From NCBI GenBank assembly GCA_964017195.1, contig OZ024894.1, forward strand, positions 32,142,388 through 32,206,387: DNA of 64,000 nt, in the 5' to 3' direction. This document shows, piece by piece, positions 11,081 through 21,640 of the stretch. Each line of letters begins with the position of its first letter. Position 1 is the stretch's first letter. Origin of the DNA: Siderastrea radians (Eukaryota > Cnidaria > Anthozoa > Scleractinia > Rhizangiidae). A program made the translations under genes and the position numbers. The notes beneath the pieces were generated by a model. It did no database searches. It was not told the origin of the DNA and saw only the letters and a list, made by a program, of their open reading frames with translations.

Positions 11081-11218
11081 GCTGCCTTTACCAAGTGGCA
11101 TTAGTAGTCCAATTGAGCTTAGATTGGAGACAATCAGTTCTTTTCTTTAATATACGTTTGCGGCCCGTGTTTCCCGAAGATGTTGGATCTAGTCGGAGTC
11201 GACTGAGTTAATTTTTTG

Positions 11219-11265
11219 TGGGGGGGGGGGGGAGAGGGGGGAGGGGAAGGAGGGAGGGATATTAG
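11219..11265. repeat. G-rich tract
   Basis: A run of about 14 G followed by gagagggggga-type purine sequence. It is absent from the left-hand duplicate. It is a low-complexity expansion and a possible G-quadruplex former. Confidence 0.7.
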
Positions 11266-11279
11266 CATTTTATAGCATG

Positions 11280-12773
11280 CTTGTGCAAAGGAAAAGGTTG
11301 AATTTTTTCTGAAAGGTTATAACAATTAGCTTACTGAGTTCTTTATGGCTTCGGTTGGATAAAGACGAGGGACTGTGAGTTTAATTGTTGAAAACCTTTA
11401 ACAATAGTCAACGGAAACGGAGAAAATTATTTCGACAGTTTCTCGTAAAGGCGAGAGAAAACCAATGACAGCTTTGGAAAAACTCGTCTGCGACTCGTGT
11501 AACTATAACTACAACAACCGTCCCACGGACGAGATCTCGTGGTTGTTGCACAGGTACCCAGGCTCATGTGCAGACCACTTCAGTGGCAATATATAAGGAT
11601 TTGTATCTTGATCGATAACTTAGTCCGAAAACTGAAACTATGACTACAAATAGCCAATTACGTTTACATACCGGATCAATTATTGTCCTTGTGTTGTTTC
11701 TTGACCGTCTGAAAGCCTTTCAACTGCATTTCAGCCAGCTTTTTGGTTTCCAAAACCGTTAACCTTCAATTTAGCACACTCAACCAACATCTTCGTATTA
11801 CATCAACAAAGAATATCAAAATTTCTCTTTCCGTCTCTTCTTGAAAGAACAACTGAATATTCCATCCGTGTTCTTCTTTTCTCCTTTTCTTGTGTATCTT
11901 TTGTAAAACAATCGCCAATGGATAGAAGATGCAAAAGGTGAATTTAATGTTCCAACGCAGAATTCCATTTTCAGTCACGTCAGCAAAATATATACACTGC
12001 ACTACACAAGATTATCATGAAATCAAAACGGGAAATCGACAGTTCGCATCGGCTGTGTATGCTTCACAATCAACACAAGTAAAATCGCGATAAAAACAAA
12101 AACACATCCTACAATAACACACCGCTGTTCCCTGCTATTTCTCTTTAATTTTACCGCAACATATTCAATACTACTGACCGTGAAATCGGTGATAAACGAC
12201 TTTCGTTATCACTCTAATGAGCAGTATACCCAAACACCCTGGTTATCCGATCCATCAGCGCCTAAAAATAACGATAGTGTCTTCGACATAGCTCGATGAT
12301 GCAGCAAAGTTCCTCTCTTGGGAATACCGAGCATCTCGCGAACATATAAGCGAATCTACACGACAGCTCACGAAAATAATTTAATTACAGGAATGTGCTC
12401 AGAACGATTTATTTTTTAACATTTTTTTTAACAGTTCAGTTGGTGCGATATCCTTACAGATTTTACCGACATAATAAAATGTAGATGTAGATGTAGAAAT
12501 ACGGTCAACTACACTACAATATATCGTAGTTGCTATCACAACCACGAGATAAAAACGTAGAGAACTTCTTCAATTTTTATCTCTCTGAAATGGAGGCTAC
12601 GTCGCAGAATGAACCTCTCGGGTGACACACAGGACTTCAACTTGTTCCTTCGGATTGACCGATACCTTCCAGCCTCCTCCCAAGTCTTTACCCCGAGCTC
12701 TTCACCTCTTTCCTTTTAAGCCATTATTCAACAGGTTGTTTTTAGTCTTTGCACACTTCTCTTAGGAACTTAA
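11280..12773. other. Spacer colinear with 2,350-3,770, no gene seen
   Basis: Contains the family A leader block (11,345-11,530) and the ctctctgaaatggaggctacgtcg block (12,582-12,606). A tract of about 90 bp near 12,410-12,500, including the short repeat gtagatgtagat, is absent from the left copy. No conserved open frame is found. Confidence 0.5.
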
Positions 12774-13366
12774 CCCTATTTAGCTTGGGGGGGGAGCACA
12801 TTGTGCCCGCGGTAACTTCAACGAATTGTAACTTTTAAACGGCTAGACGAATGATCACCATATCTCGTGACTTCTCCTGAAATTTATCAGAGAAAAGTTT
12901 CCTGTGTCAATGACGTGTCTATGATGATTGACGTTTCCATAGCAACCGTCTACTCAGGAGGTGATTTGACTATTTTCTGTCTTTTTCAGGCTTTTTTTCA
13001 GTTTTTTCCCCTTCGTTTGTAAGAAGAAGGTAATCCTTTACTTTTTGGTGCTTGTTTTGATTAAGTATGTTTCTTAGAGAAAATTCATATATTTTTCGAT
13101 GACGTCATCGTCAACTGTATGACTGCATGTTCGGGATCCAAGATGGCGGCTTAAAATTCAAAATGGCTGCTTTTTGACGTCATTGTGACGTCATGAAACG
13201 TCATAATCGACACGTCATAAACCCAATCTGTTAAGCTAATGACGTACTAAAAACGTGCCAAGTTTCATCACAAGAGCGTGAATACTTTTCGAGATCTATA
13301 GGGGGTGCCTCCCCCCCCCCCCCCCACCAGGCTCAGAAACTCAAAAAAAACCCAGGCGAAATAGGC
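12774..13366. mobile_element. Nonautonomous element with TTAA target duplication
   Basis: A 593-bp insertion present only in the right-hand duplicate. Ends are ccctatttagcttggg and, in reverse complement, gcctatttcgcctggg, flanked by TTAA at 12,770-12,773 and 13,367-13,370. The left copy has a single site reading aacttgaagctacgtc. Inside are a C run near 13,310 and several palindromic TGACGTCA or near matches (about 13,100-13,210). No open frame or transposase is seen. The TTAA duplication and CCC-type end fit piggyBac-type elements. Confidence 0.75.
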
Positions 13367-14351
13367 TTAAAGCTACGTCAGTGTTTTATTTTTTAAGATA
13401 CCGGGTTGCATTCTCAACACGAACCCAACCAATTCCTTCTTCTCTTCTTTTTCTTTGTTGCTGATGGTAACTTCCCAGCTCAGCTGAACATTATTTGCGT
13501 TAAGCACGTGTTAGTGTCTCCGAATATGCACAAGGCAGACTTGGTGTTCGTGAGGGGCTAAATTGTCAGGCTATGTAAGTGCTACGACCCGAAGTACAAC
13601 TGTAAGCCGCATGAAAAATATATAAACTCATTTTTAAGCGTCAGCGTTTGATTGCATAACTTTTTCTCTAGAAAAATTTATGATCCAAAATATTAATCGC
13701 AAAAAGTCGTTTCCATGAGATTTGTGATTAATCTCCTCACAGTGTCTGTGACAAACTTCAAGCCTATTTGGCCTTAATTCGAAGTCACTTCCAACAGTTT
13801 TTGTCGAAATTGTCATTAAACATTTTCAATTTTTCCACTACAAAGCGAAATGGTTTCTGAACTCTTCAATCAGATCTCTGACTCTGACCCCTCATCATGC
13901 ATGTACGCGCCAGTCACACCATGCAATGACGTGGGCAACGACCAATCACTACACGCGGAGTATCGTTAACGTTGTTGTCATGTTATTTACAGATTTATTT
14001 AATTTGTTTCTTTTTCTTTCGCAGTCTGAGGACCGAAGAAATTGTAGTGTGATCATTCCAATGAAGACCCTTTTTAAGTTCTTTACCGTGGGTGTCGCCC
14101 CTTATTGATTACGAAATTTAGAAAGTCATTAGGCCTCTATGAAATGTGCACTTATGGGAGTAAAAGGCTTAATAGCTTACAGCCACACTAGGAGAAACCC
14201 AGCAGTAGATCTGTGCTTATGCACTTAAGAGAAAATTTTGTTTGTTGCTAAATAGCTGGAGGGAAATATATTGAAAGCGAGAACTTATCCGTGACGAAAT
14301 GAATTCATATTTACATGAAAAGCTGTGAGATCGGATGAAACGCTTGTTAAA
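13367..14351. other. Spacer before A6
   Basis: Colinear with about 3,780-4,958 except for the MITE found only in the left copy. It includes the A6 upstream box. No gene is recognised. Confidence 0.5.
13880..13980 (+). promoter_or_regulatory. Conserved upstream box of A6
   Basis: Contains catgcatgtacgcgccagtc, then acaccatgcaatgacgtggg and accaatcactacacgcgg. It matches the A2, A4 and A5 boxes. The TGACGTGG core lies about 426 bp before the A6 start. The A3 counterpart (about 4,600) has lost the TGACGT part. Confidence 0.35.
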
Positions 14352-15133
14352 ATGTGCTAGAAACAAGACGGTTCATTTCCAACGGTTAAACAAACTGCAA
14401 GATTGGAAGACAGCGTGGAACAAAATGAAGAAGGTAACAGGGGCTTGAAGCTTAGCAATGGAGAACCCATTATCAGCGCCACAACAACTCGTGCTCGGAG
14501 ACATTCAACTTGCAGTTTTGTAACGAGAAACGACATTAACCCTGGCAAATTGCACGTTACACAGGTCGTAACAAGCACAATTAATGCTTCTGTTGGCTTG
14601 AATCGCCCAAGGAAAACCTCGCTACCTACTTCCCCGATAAATCAAGCATGTTATAATACGCCTGATGGTCAGGACAGAACCAGCACTGCTAATGTCTTTG
14701 TTGGGTTGAATCGCCGAAGAAAAACTTCACTCCCTTCAACGATGTCAAAGGCTGAGCAATTTCTTGAAGGAGAGGGGATCGAGGTGGCAAAAAGAGAAAT
14801 CAATTTGGATACGTGCATACCTCCGTTTGCCAAAGATGCAGAAAGGAGTAAGGAGAAACAATTTTCAACGTAAATGCCAAAACTGAATTAAATGGATGGA
14901 TGTGTGAAGATTTGGAAAGCAAAACTGACGTGGGTGGAGGACGTTCAGGCCGGCAAAGACGAGTTAGTCTACCTGTTTTGAAGGTGGACAAATCGATCAC
15001 ACAGGATTTTCCAAGCTGTAATTCTGTTCCAAGTCTTCAAAATGGTTTTTTGTCTCCACCTATTCCTCGAGTCCAAAGTTGTTCTCTCTTTGGCAAGAAG
15101 GCAGAAAAGCGACAATGGGCGCAGAGATTCTGA
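14352..15133 (+). pseudogene. A6: broken family A copy
   Basis: Counterpart of A3. It has the same ATG-TGC-TAG start lesion (14,352-14,360). From 14,403 the frame is open to 14,873 and reads GLNRPRKTSLP and LNRRRKTSLP. It then meets a stop and a one-base deletion near 14,870 (ttcaacgtaaatgcc where A1 has ttcaataccattagcc). The 3' part resumes in the original sense from about 14,900, reading MCEDLESKTDV, then RRVSLPVLKVDKS, and ends AEKRQWAQRF at 15,133. It is less damaged than A3 but still has no usable start. Confidence 0.8.
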
Positions 15134-15469
15134 TCTCTGACTGCTAAATGGAAGGTATTAAGCCCTTATTGAGATAGATAATCATTGCAGAAAGCATTTG
15201 GAGTACACGGAATTATTGCTTGGATTGTTGTAATTTTATATCATCACCTGTGCAAATGGCGAGTCTGCAAATGTCTGTTGGAATTTGAGCGAAATTGAAC
15301 TGGTCCCAACGCATTGGCAAGAGCATGGTACAACATGGCCCAAGACGCTAAGAAGGATAGCATGACTAAGCATGTCGGCCTGTAGCATGCCAAGCGGTAC
15401 ACAAAGCCTTCAAGATTGACAGCCACCTCCCAGCATCCTCCCAACTCTTCAACCCGGCCTGCTCTTCAC

Positions 15470-15726
15470 CGTATTGCTGCCATAAACAAGGCAAATAAAA
15501 CGCTGGGCTTTATCGACAGAATGCTTGGGTCCTCAAATCTGTGTTATATCTCCTGTAAGTCCTTTTGTTGAATACTCTGCTCCGGTTTGGTCTCGCTATA
15601 GAGCCAAGGACATTCTATCCGCTTGAAAAGGCCCAGAGGACGGCATCACGCATGGCGCTTGGCGAAAGACACGGTGAGAAGGGGCATGAAGGACGTCTCG
15701 AAATCTTAAAGCGGCCTATTTTTTAA
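15470..15726 (+). mobile_element. LINE reverse transcriptase C-terminal fragment
   Basis: Conceptual reading gives IAAINKANKTLGFIDRMLG, then after a frameshift VEYSAPVWSRYRAKDIL, then after another frameshift LEKAQRTASRMALGERHG. This order (N-K-x-L-G-F-x-R, E-Y-x-x-P-V-W, L-E-x-x-Q-R-x-A) is the thumb/connector region of CR1/jockey-type non-LTR retrotransposon reverse transcriptases. The fragment is frame-broken, 5'-truncated and lies in the leader of A7. The upstream bases (about 15,276-15,469) may belong to the same insertion. Confidence 0.75.
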
Positions 15727-15895
15727 AGCAAGATTTAAAAAGTTCTTTGTATGTAAATATATTGAAAAATTTCCTTTAGTTTTGTTATCTTAGATCGTTT
15801 TCTTTTAATCAATTTATTGAAAGCGACAAGCTAAGTTACCCGTGACGAAATGAATTCAAATTTACGCCAAAAGATGGAATGAAACCATTAGTAAA

Positions 15896-16675
15896 ATGAA
15901 CTCGAAACAACACGGTTCATTTTCAACGCTAAAACAAAGTGCAACTTTCAATAACTCTGTGGAAGGAAATTACGAAGCGAACAGGGTCTTGGAGGTTAGC
16001 AATGGAGAATCTATTAGCAGCAACACAGCAACCCGTGCTCCGAGACATTCAGCTTCCAGTCACGTACCTAGGCACGCCACTGACCATGGTAAAGTGGTAT
16101 ATAGCGATGTGCAAGTTACACAGGTCGTAACAAGCACGACCAATGCTTCTGTTAGGTTAAATCGTCCAAGGACAACTTCACTTCCTAATCGACCTATTAA
16201 TGAAGCATGTTGTAATACACCTGATAGTCAGGACACAACGAGCAGAGCTGATGCTTTTGTTGGATTGAATCGCCGAAGAAGAACTTCACTCCCTTCAACG
16301 ATGATGTTAAAGCCTGAGCAAATTCTTCAGGGAGGAAGAATAGAAGTGGCAAAACGAGAAATTAACTTGGATGCGTGCGTGCCTCTGTTCACCAAAGAGG
16401 CAGAAAGGACTGACAAGAAACGGTCCACAACACCACTAGCTAAGAGCGAATTCAGTGGATGGAAAAGGGAAGAGAATCAAGGACGTCTAGGTCGACAAAG
16501 ACGAGGAAGTCTACCTGCTTTGATGGTGGACAAATTGGACAGACGGGATTTTCCAAGCTGTAATTCTGTTCCAGGTGGTCAAAATAATTTTCTGTCTCCA
16601 CCTGTTCCTCGAATCCAAAGCGGTTCTCTCGTAGGCAAGAAGGCTGAAAAGCGGCAATGGGCGAAGAGACTTTGA
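15896..16675 (+). CDS. A7: family A small basic Ser/Thr-rich protein, intact (259 aa)
   Basis: Best-preserved family A gene: one uninterrupted frame from ATG to TGA with the complete C-terminus (AEKRQWAKRL). It has five sites of the form R-x-x-S/T or R-x-T-S-[LT]-P: APRHS (about 49-53), RPRTTSLP (about 91-98), RRRRTSLP (about 127-134), KKRSTTP (about 171-177) and QRRGSLP (about 197-203). Other conserved blocks are GGRIEVAKREINLDAC, PLFTKEAER, DFPSCNSVP and FLSPPVPR. Relative to A1 it has lost the G-W-M-C-E-D-L-E-S block, keeping only SGWKREENQG. No signal peptide or membrane segment is seen. The upstream box found before A2, A4-A6 is not visible; a LINE fragment lies where the leader should extend. 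Function is unknown; a soluble, disordered phosphoprotein is inferred. Confidence 0.75.
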   Translation: MNSKQHGSFSTLKQSATFNNSVEGNYEANRVLEVSNGESISSNTATRAPRHSASSHVPRHATDHGKVVYSDVQVTQVVTSTTNASVRLNRPRTTSLPNRPINEACCNTPDSQDTTSRADAFVGLNRRRRTSLPSTMMLKPEQILQGGRIEVAKREINLDACVPLFTKEAERTDKKRSTTPLAKSEFSGWKREENQGRLGRQRRGSLPALMVDKLDRRDFPSCNSVPGGQNNFLSPPVPRIQSGSLVGKKAEKRQWAKRL

Positions 16676-19600
16676 TCTGTAACTGCTAAATCAAGGACCA
16701 CTTTATATTGAGATAGATAACCATTGTGCAAAGCATTCAGAGCACATGTAATTATTTCTTACAATGTTATAATACTAAGATACGCCCCAATTTTGTGTCA
16801 AGACCTTTTCTAAGTGCAAGTGTTTGTATGCTAATGTCACCATACACATCTCAGTTAAATTAAAATTTGGCTGTTGAGAAGTCATTTTTGTCAACAGATA
16901 AAGATACAACAGAGGGAACTAATTTTATCTTCTAACGAAATTGAGATGGAGGCACAGACTGATTCACTGAAACATCTCAGGCCGTCATCACGTTGTATAT
17001 GGACATTTGATATCATGCTGGATAACTTGTAAGCTGTAACTGTCAGCAAGTTAAAGACATCCGAATAGATTTTATATTTGTGCAGCAAGCCATCAACTTC
17101 GTATTAACGGAAGTACTACAGACAAGATTCTGCCAGCAAGACAATAAAGTTGTTTGGCTTCTGACGATACTATAATTAGCATTTAATTGATCTTCATTTC
17201 GCCTTTTATCTTTCGCAAAATCAAATCAAGAACCTGTGATTCAGTAATTTTTTTTCTATTTTTTAGATAGTTCAGGGACACCTGGAGTTTTGGATAAAAT
17301 ATGAAGGCTTGGTCTTGCAAGTAGCTCGCCGATGAGGTTTTATTACTGACTTATGCTCTCGGTATTGCATGGGTGTGGAATAAATGAGTTCTGATATGGT
17401 GTTTGTATTTTTGTTTGGCATGTACGTGATAGCATCCTTATGCACTAATTAATTCTATTCCACTCCAATACGTCAATTGTTTCGTCTGTTTAAAATGTTT
17501 CCACGATAGATTCAAAACAGTCAACACTGATTATCACGCGGCCATGACCAATAACCATCGAAGCAAGACTAAGTCACATCTTACCTTAAGTATACTTAGT
17601 TTCTATAGAAACTGGGGTGCTGCGTCGCTCTTGGAGTGAAACACTTGGTATCAACTGAGTTGATCAGCGGTGAGGGTAAATTGGCCACTTTAAAGATTTT
17701 CTAAAGCTAAGGGTTCGATTGTTCATCTTCCCCTCGACCGAGCTGCATAAAGCAGACACGCTTCTTTGACTACTGCAAATTAATGGACAAGCATTCACGA
17801 ACTTTCTACGAGGTTGAGATGTGTCGCAGGCATAATTCGAATATGAAAGCCTGTTATTAAAAACGATACCAAGAATTCGTCTTAATTATTATAGGAAATA
17901 CAGGTAATGTAACTTTCCTGAGCTGTACGAAATGGCACAGATATTTTGATTGGTTGTTTCGCACGACGTAAAGCGCGGAAAACCATGCGTTATAAAGCAT
18001 AAGGTGTGGAAAGTGGGGTCCTTGTCGCCTTTGGCATAAAAGAGCTTTCCAAAAGCTCCACAAATGTTCTCTAATGCATAAATTGCACCCTCTGAGGAAA
18101 ATGAGCCTAGGAAAAGGGATGGGTGATCGCTTCCACAAACACTAGCGGGAAGTCTAAAAAAACTTAGCCACCCAGCACACATGAGAGCGAAACGACAGAT
18201 TTTCTTACAGATCCGCATTTTTCGATCCCCAAGGAATCAACGAACGTTTTTCATTCAGCAAATTTATTTATAGTTCTCACGTTACCATGTCTCCACCAAT
18301 AGCGTAGCCAGGCTTTGAGTAAGCGAATACTGCTTTTGCCAATCTCTTTTAATGACAAGGTTTATATTAATAAAGTGACTCGTAGGAGAAACCAAGGACC
18401 AGGGATGGTAATACATGTTCAGCTGGCCATGTTCAAAGATGTTCTTAGTTCTGGTTTTTCGGTCATTTCTTATTTATTTCAAGCGAAAGTAGTATCAAAG
18501 TGTGCTCAGCTTAAAGGTTACGCCTAACGCCTTTTAGCCGGATGTCCACAGAGAAGCCGTTAGTAGACATGAGCGTTGTTAAAGGTTAATTAGTGCTGAT
18601 AAAGGAAAAAATTTAAAGAAAGGCTTCGAAGTGTAAATCTTCCAAACTAAAAGCAATTTTCAGTGACTTAAATTACTGAAAAATAAGACTGACATCATAT
18701 TCATGTTCAGTTAAATGCACATTAAACATCCATTCCTTACGAAGGTTTTCAAATACGTTCAATTTTTAATACTGTAGTTAGAAACTTACGTGCTAATAGA
18801 GTATTGTTTCACGTTTGTTCATAAACGCAAAAAAACAAGAAAGAAAGAAAAACACTCATGCATATTCCCTAATTATTACTTAATGTCCCTCTCACATTTG
18901 ATATAATTTGTGTCAACGACAAGCAAAATGAACGAAAGAAGAAGGTTGATCTTAAAGTTGTTGAGGTGGTTAGTGGAACCACATAATCGGAGATGGAGCT
19001 AGGATATAACGCTTTCAAAAAGAACTTTTATCATTTCAACAACTATGTCATCGTACAATATGACGCATATAACACGCAAAATATAATAACGTATTAAACC
19101 TTAGTATCCCGGCTTAAGAGCGCGTAGTATCCCAGTTTTCGAAACACATAGCGAATAAATCATCTAAAATTGTGAGAAGCAATGTCGTGGGATAATAAAT
19201 GCTTTATTTCTTAGTTTTACAGAAAATAATCGCGGAACCTTTACTCATTAGTTGCATTTTTCCTTGCCCCTGGGGCTTGGAATAATACTACGGAGCCTCG
19301 CGTGTCCGTAGAAACCACCAGATAAGGTGTATATTATTCCCAAATCATTTTACATTTTAACTTTAATTGTTTCCAGTATGGATCAAGTATTTTCACACGT
19401 CATCACCGTCACGTGATACCCTCCGTCGTTTAGCCTCAAGGCTCAGTTGGTCAATCGGGATTACATTGATACACGTTCTTAATCATTATCACAGCCACGA
19501 TTAATCTCACAAGGACTCTTTTTATAGCCTTTTCTTTGTTTTATGTTCCCTCATTTGTTCTCTAATTAACAGACGCATGTCTATTCTTAGCAAACTACAA

Positions 19601-19806
19601 TAGCGATTACACAAAAGCCAAGGCCACTGGCGGAAGACGCATGGTGTGGTAAGACACGTCATCTTCAGGAAACTTCTACACAACAAAGCCTTAGATTCTT
19701 CGTTCAACTACGTTGCCAGTCTAGTGGTTGGCTATGATTTAAGATTCTTCGTTTGGCTAAGTTGTAAATCCGATTTCAAAACACAAGGTCGGAAGGGTTT
19801 TGGAAG
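16676..19806. other. Unassigned spacer between families A and B
   Basis: The first 150 bases are the family A 3' flank. AATAAA occurs at 17,143-17,148 and is a plausible polyadenylation signal for A7. Several short open frames (for example minus strand 17,857-18,218) overlap each other and show no recognisable domain. Nothing else can be supported. Confidence 0.4.
17143..17148 (+). terminator. Possible poly(A) signal for A7
   Basis: AATAAA about 470 bp past the A7 stop. It is the first canonical hexamer in a family-like 3' context; assignment is by position only. Confidence 0.25.
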
Positions 19807-20385
19807 ATGAATACCAGAGAATTCCACGCAAGTGGCAAAAAGTGGACTGAGCACATATACAAGAGGAGACATTCGTTGGAATATTCAAGACATCTGTGTG
19901 GTGATACAAGGCAAATGAAATTGGTCGACAAAAGGCCTTCAAAATCATTCAGCGACAGCGATGCCTTAGGACTGAGCAGGCATTTCACAACACATGGGCC
20001 ATGTGGTGACTCAATCAACAAGAGAACTGTAACTTTGGTCGGACAGTCGAGTGTTGAACGAACTTCACAGAAACGAGTGTACCATAAAGATTTGAGTTTT
20101 CACAGAAAATACGGCAGCAAGAATGAAGTGACAGAAATGTGTGCCCCAAGTCCAGTCATACCTCGAAGCTGGGTGAACAGTCCTACAAGCTCATTTTACT
20201 ACGAAGAAAACGATGATGATTGCGCGCGCTCATTTTGTGATTCTGTTTCGTCAATTGCTTGTAGCCACTTTACGAACAATGATGTAGGAAAACAGACTGA
20301 AAGAAGAAATATCCTATCGGACAAGGTTTCGAAGCTTAAATCCATCGAGTCGTGGCTTCAGGGTGTGTCTAAGCCACTTTTGTAG
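19807..20385 (+). CDS. B1: family B protein with SFCD/WL signature (192 aa)
   Basis: Not recognised. A single intact frame from ATG. The N-terminus has KRRHSLEYSRHL (about 19-30), a basophilic-kinase-type R-R-H-S site that resembles ARRHSACSYV of family A. The middle block VYHKDLSFHRKYG (91-103) is shared with B2 and B3. An acidic stretch (EENDDD, about 133-138) leads into RSFCDSVSSIACS (141-153), and SIESWLQG (179-186) follows 30 residues after the second Cys. The sequence is hydrophilic, with no signal peptide or membrane helix; the C-terminal WLQ segment could form a short amphipathic helix. The ATG is chosen because B2, B3 and the 27,979 stub begin the same way (M-N-[TA]). The downstream A/T-rich flank shows no further exon. 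Confidence 0.75.
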   Translation: MNTREFHASGKKWTEHIYKRRHSLEYSRHLCGDTRQMKLVDKRPSKSFSDSDALGLSRHFTTHGPCGDSINKRTVTLVGQSSVERTSQKRVYHKDLSFHRKYGSKNEVTEMCAPSPVIPRSWVNSPTSSFYYEENDDDCARSFCDSVSSIACSHFTNNDVGKQTERRNILSDKVSKLKSIESWLQGVSKPLL

Positions 20386-21103
20386 CGTGCTGTAGTAAAC
20401 TTCTCTTTCAAGCACAACTGGGCGTGAAAGAGACCAGTGATTCCCTTCACCGTTTACTACTGAGGTTTACTCGGCTCGGTATTTGACTTTAATTTGATAG
20501 TCAGTGGATCGAATGCTATAGTTCGATCATTCAAATGAAACATTTCAATAGTACTTTACCAAAGGAAATTTGTTCTTGTTTATAACTTAGACATCCTTTG
20601 GAGTGAAAGGTTTAACGGTATATGAATAACATCTCTCCAGCCATGTGGAACTGTAACCGAGCTTACGTATCCAACTACGATGAAACATTTGTTTTATTTC
20701 TATCTACAATGGAATTTGTAGCGAGGTATGAACATAACGCTTAATGATACCTGCGTCCAGCAAGTCTATTAGAAAACTTGCCGACGATTTTCAACTATCG
20801 TGATCATAACTAATTCAATTGAATTTGTAATACAAAGGATGTTTTTAATGGTTGATAGGTAGTCAATTATAAGTCAACTCACATTTTTTTATTGTTCTTT
20901 GTGGCTCAATCAAAATCAACCAGGAATGTAAACATATTATTTTTAACTGAAGGGTTTCGCTACGAGTTCGATTGAGTTATTGTTTGTAGGTGAGACAAAA
21001 GAGCGCGTCAAGGTGATTAAAATCGTGCAGTCTTCTGTAAAAAAAATCAGTGAAAGGCTTATTTATTTAGCTCTTTCAGTCAAAGTGAACTACAACCCTG
21101 TGC
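20386..21103. other. Spacer after B1, no gene seen
   Basis: AT-rich, with no conserved open frame or recognised repeat. Confidence 0.4.
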
Positions 21104-21640
21104 GGTTCTAACTTTAAAGCAGTGACTGAAATCCTACAGAATTATCATTCAAATACAAAAATAAAAGCTATTGCTTAGTACTTTCCGAGGTGCTGTTTAT
21201 TGTGCTACACAAAGTGGTTCTAACTTTCGTATCGCAAAAAGGAAAAAGTGGAAAAATAAAGCAAAACTGACTAATCAAATGAAGGCAGTACTTTACCGTG
21301 GCCGGGACCAATTTATTACAGTACACAGGGTAGCCCGCTTTATAGTTTGTGGTCAAAATCCTTAGGTGTGGTCATTTAGATAAAGCTTCTGAGCAGAACT
21401 TTCCTACAGTTCTGCTTTTTGTTCCTTACATTATGGTTCTAACGCTTAAACCCTTTGAAAGACATTCTTAAGAATTACCATTCAAATTGAAGCTTTTATT
21501 CCGAAGTAGAACTAGCTTTTGGTCTATTTATACCACGCTGTACAGTTCTAGATGCTTCTGACTTTTGAATGGTGAACGAAATCCTGAAGTGTGACCAATG
21601 AAATCAACAAATCAGACCAGAGCTGTGGTCTACTTTTTTA
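21104..21640. repeat. Diverged tandem repeat, period about 110 bp, about five units
   Basis: The phrase ggttcta(ac) recurs at 21,104, 21,216, 21,435 and (gttcta) 21,545, with a degenerate unit between the second and third. Each is followed by related sequence (tgaaatcct, attcaaat, aagctt or aaagct, a gcagtacttt-like tract and gctgt-aca). Similar satellites are, as far as I recall, common in coral genomes. An open frame at 21,171 lies inside the repeat and is not a gene. Confidence 0.6.

Larger units (their letters stand above)
8764..15275. repeat. Segmental duplication, right copy (carries A4-A6)
   Basis: Second copy of the 1-5,875 segment. Differences from the left copy include the 593-bp TTAA-flanked element at 12,774, a G-rich tract near 11,219, an extra tract of about 90 bp near 12,410-12,500, and absence of the elements found at 2,771 and 4,095 in the left copy. 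Confidence 0.85.
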
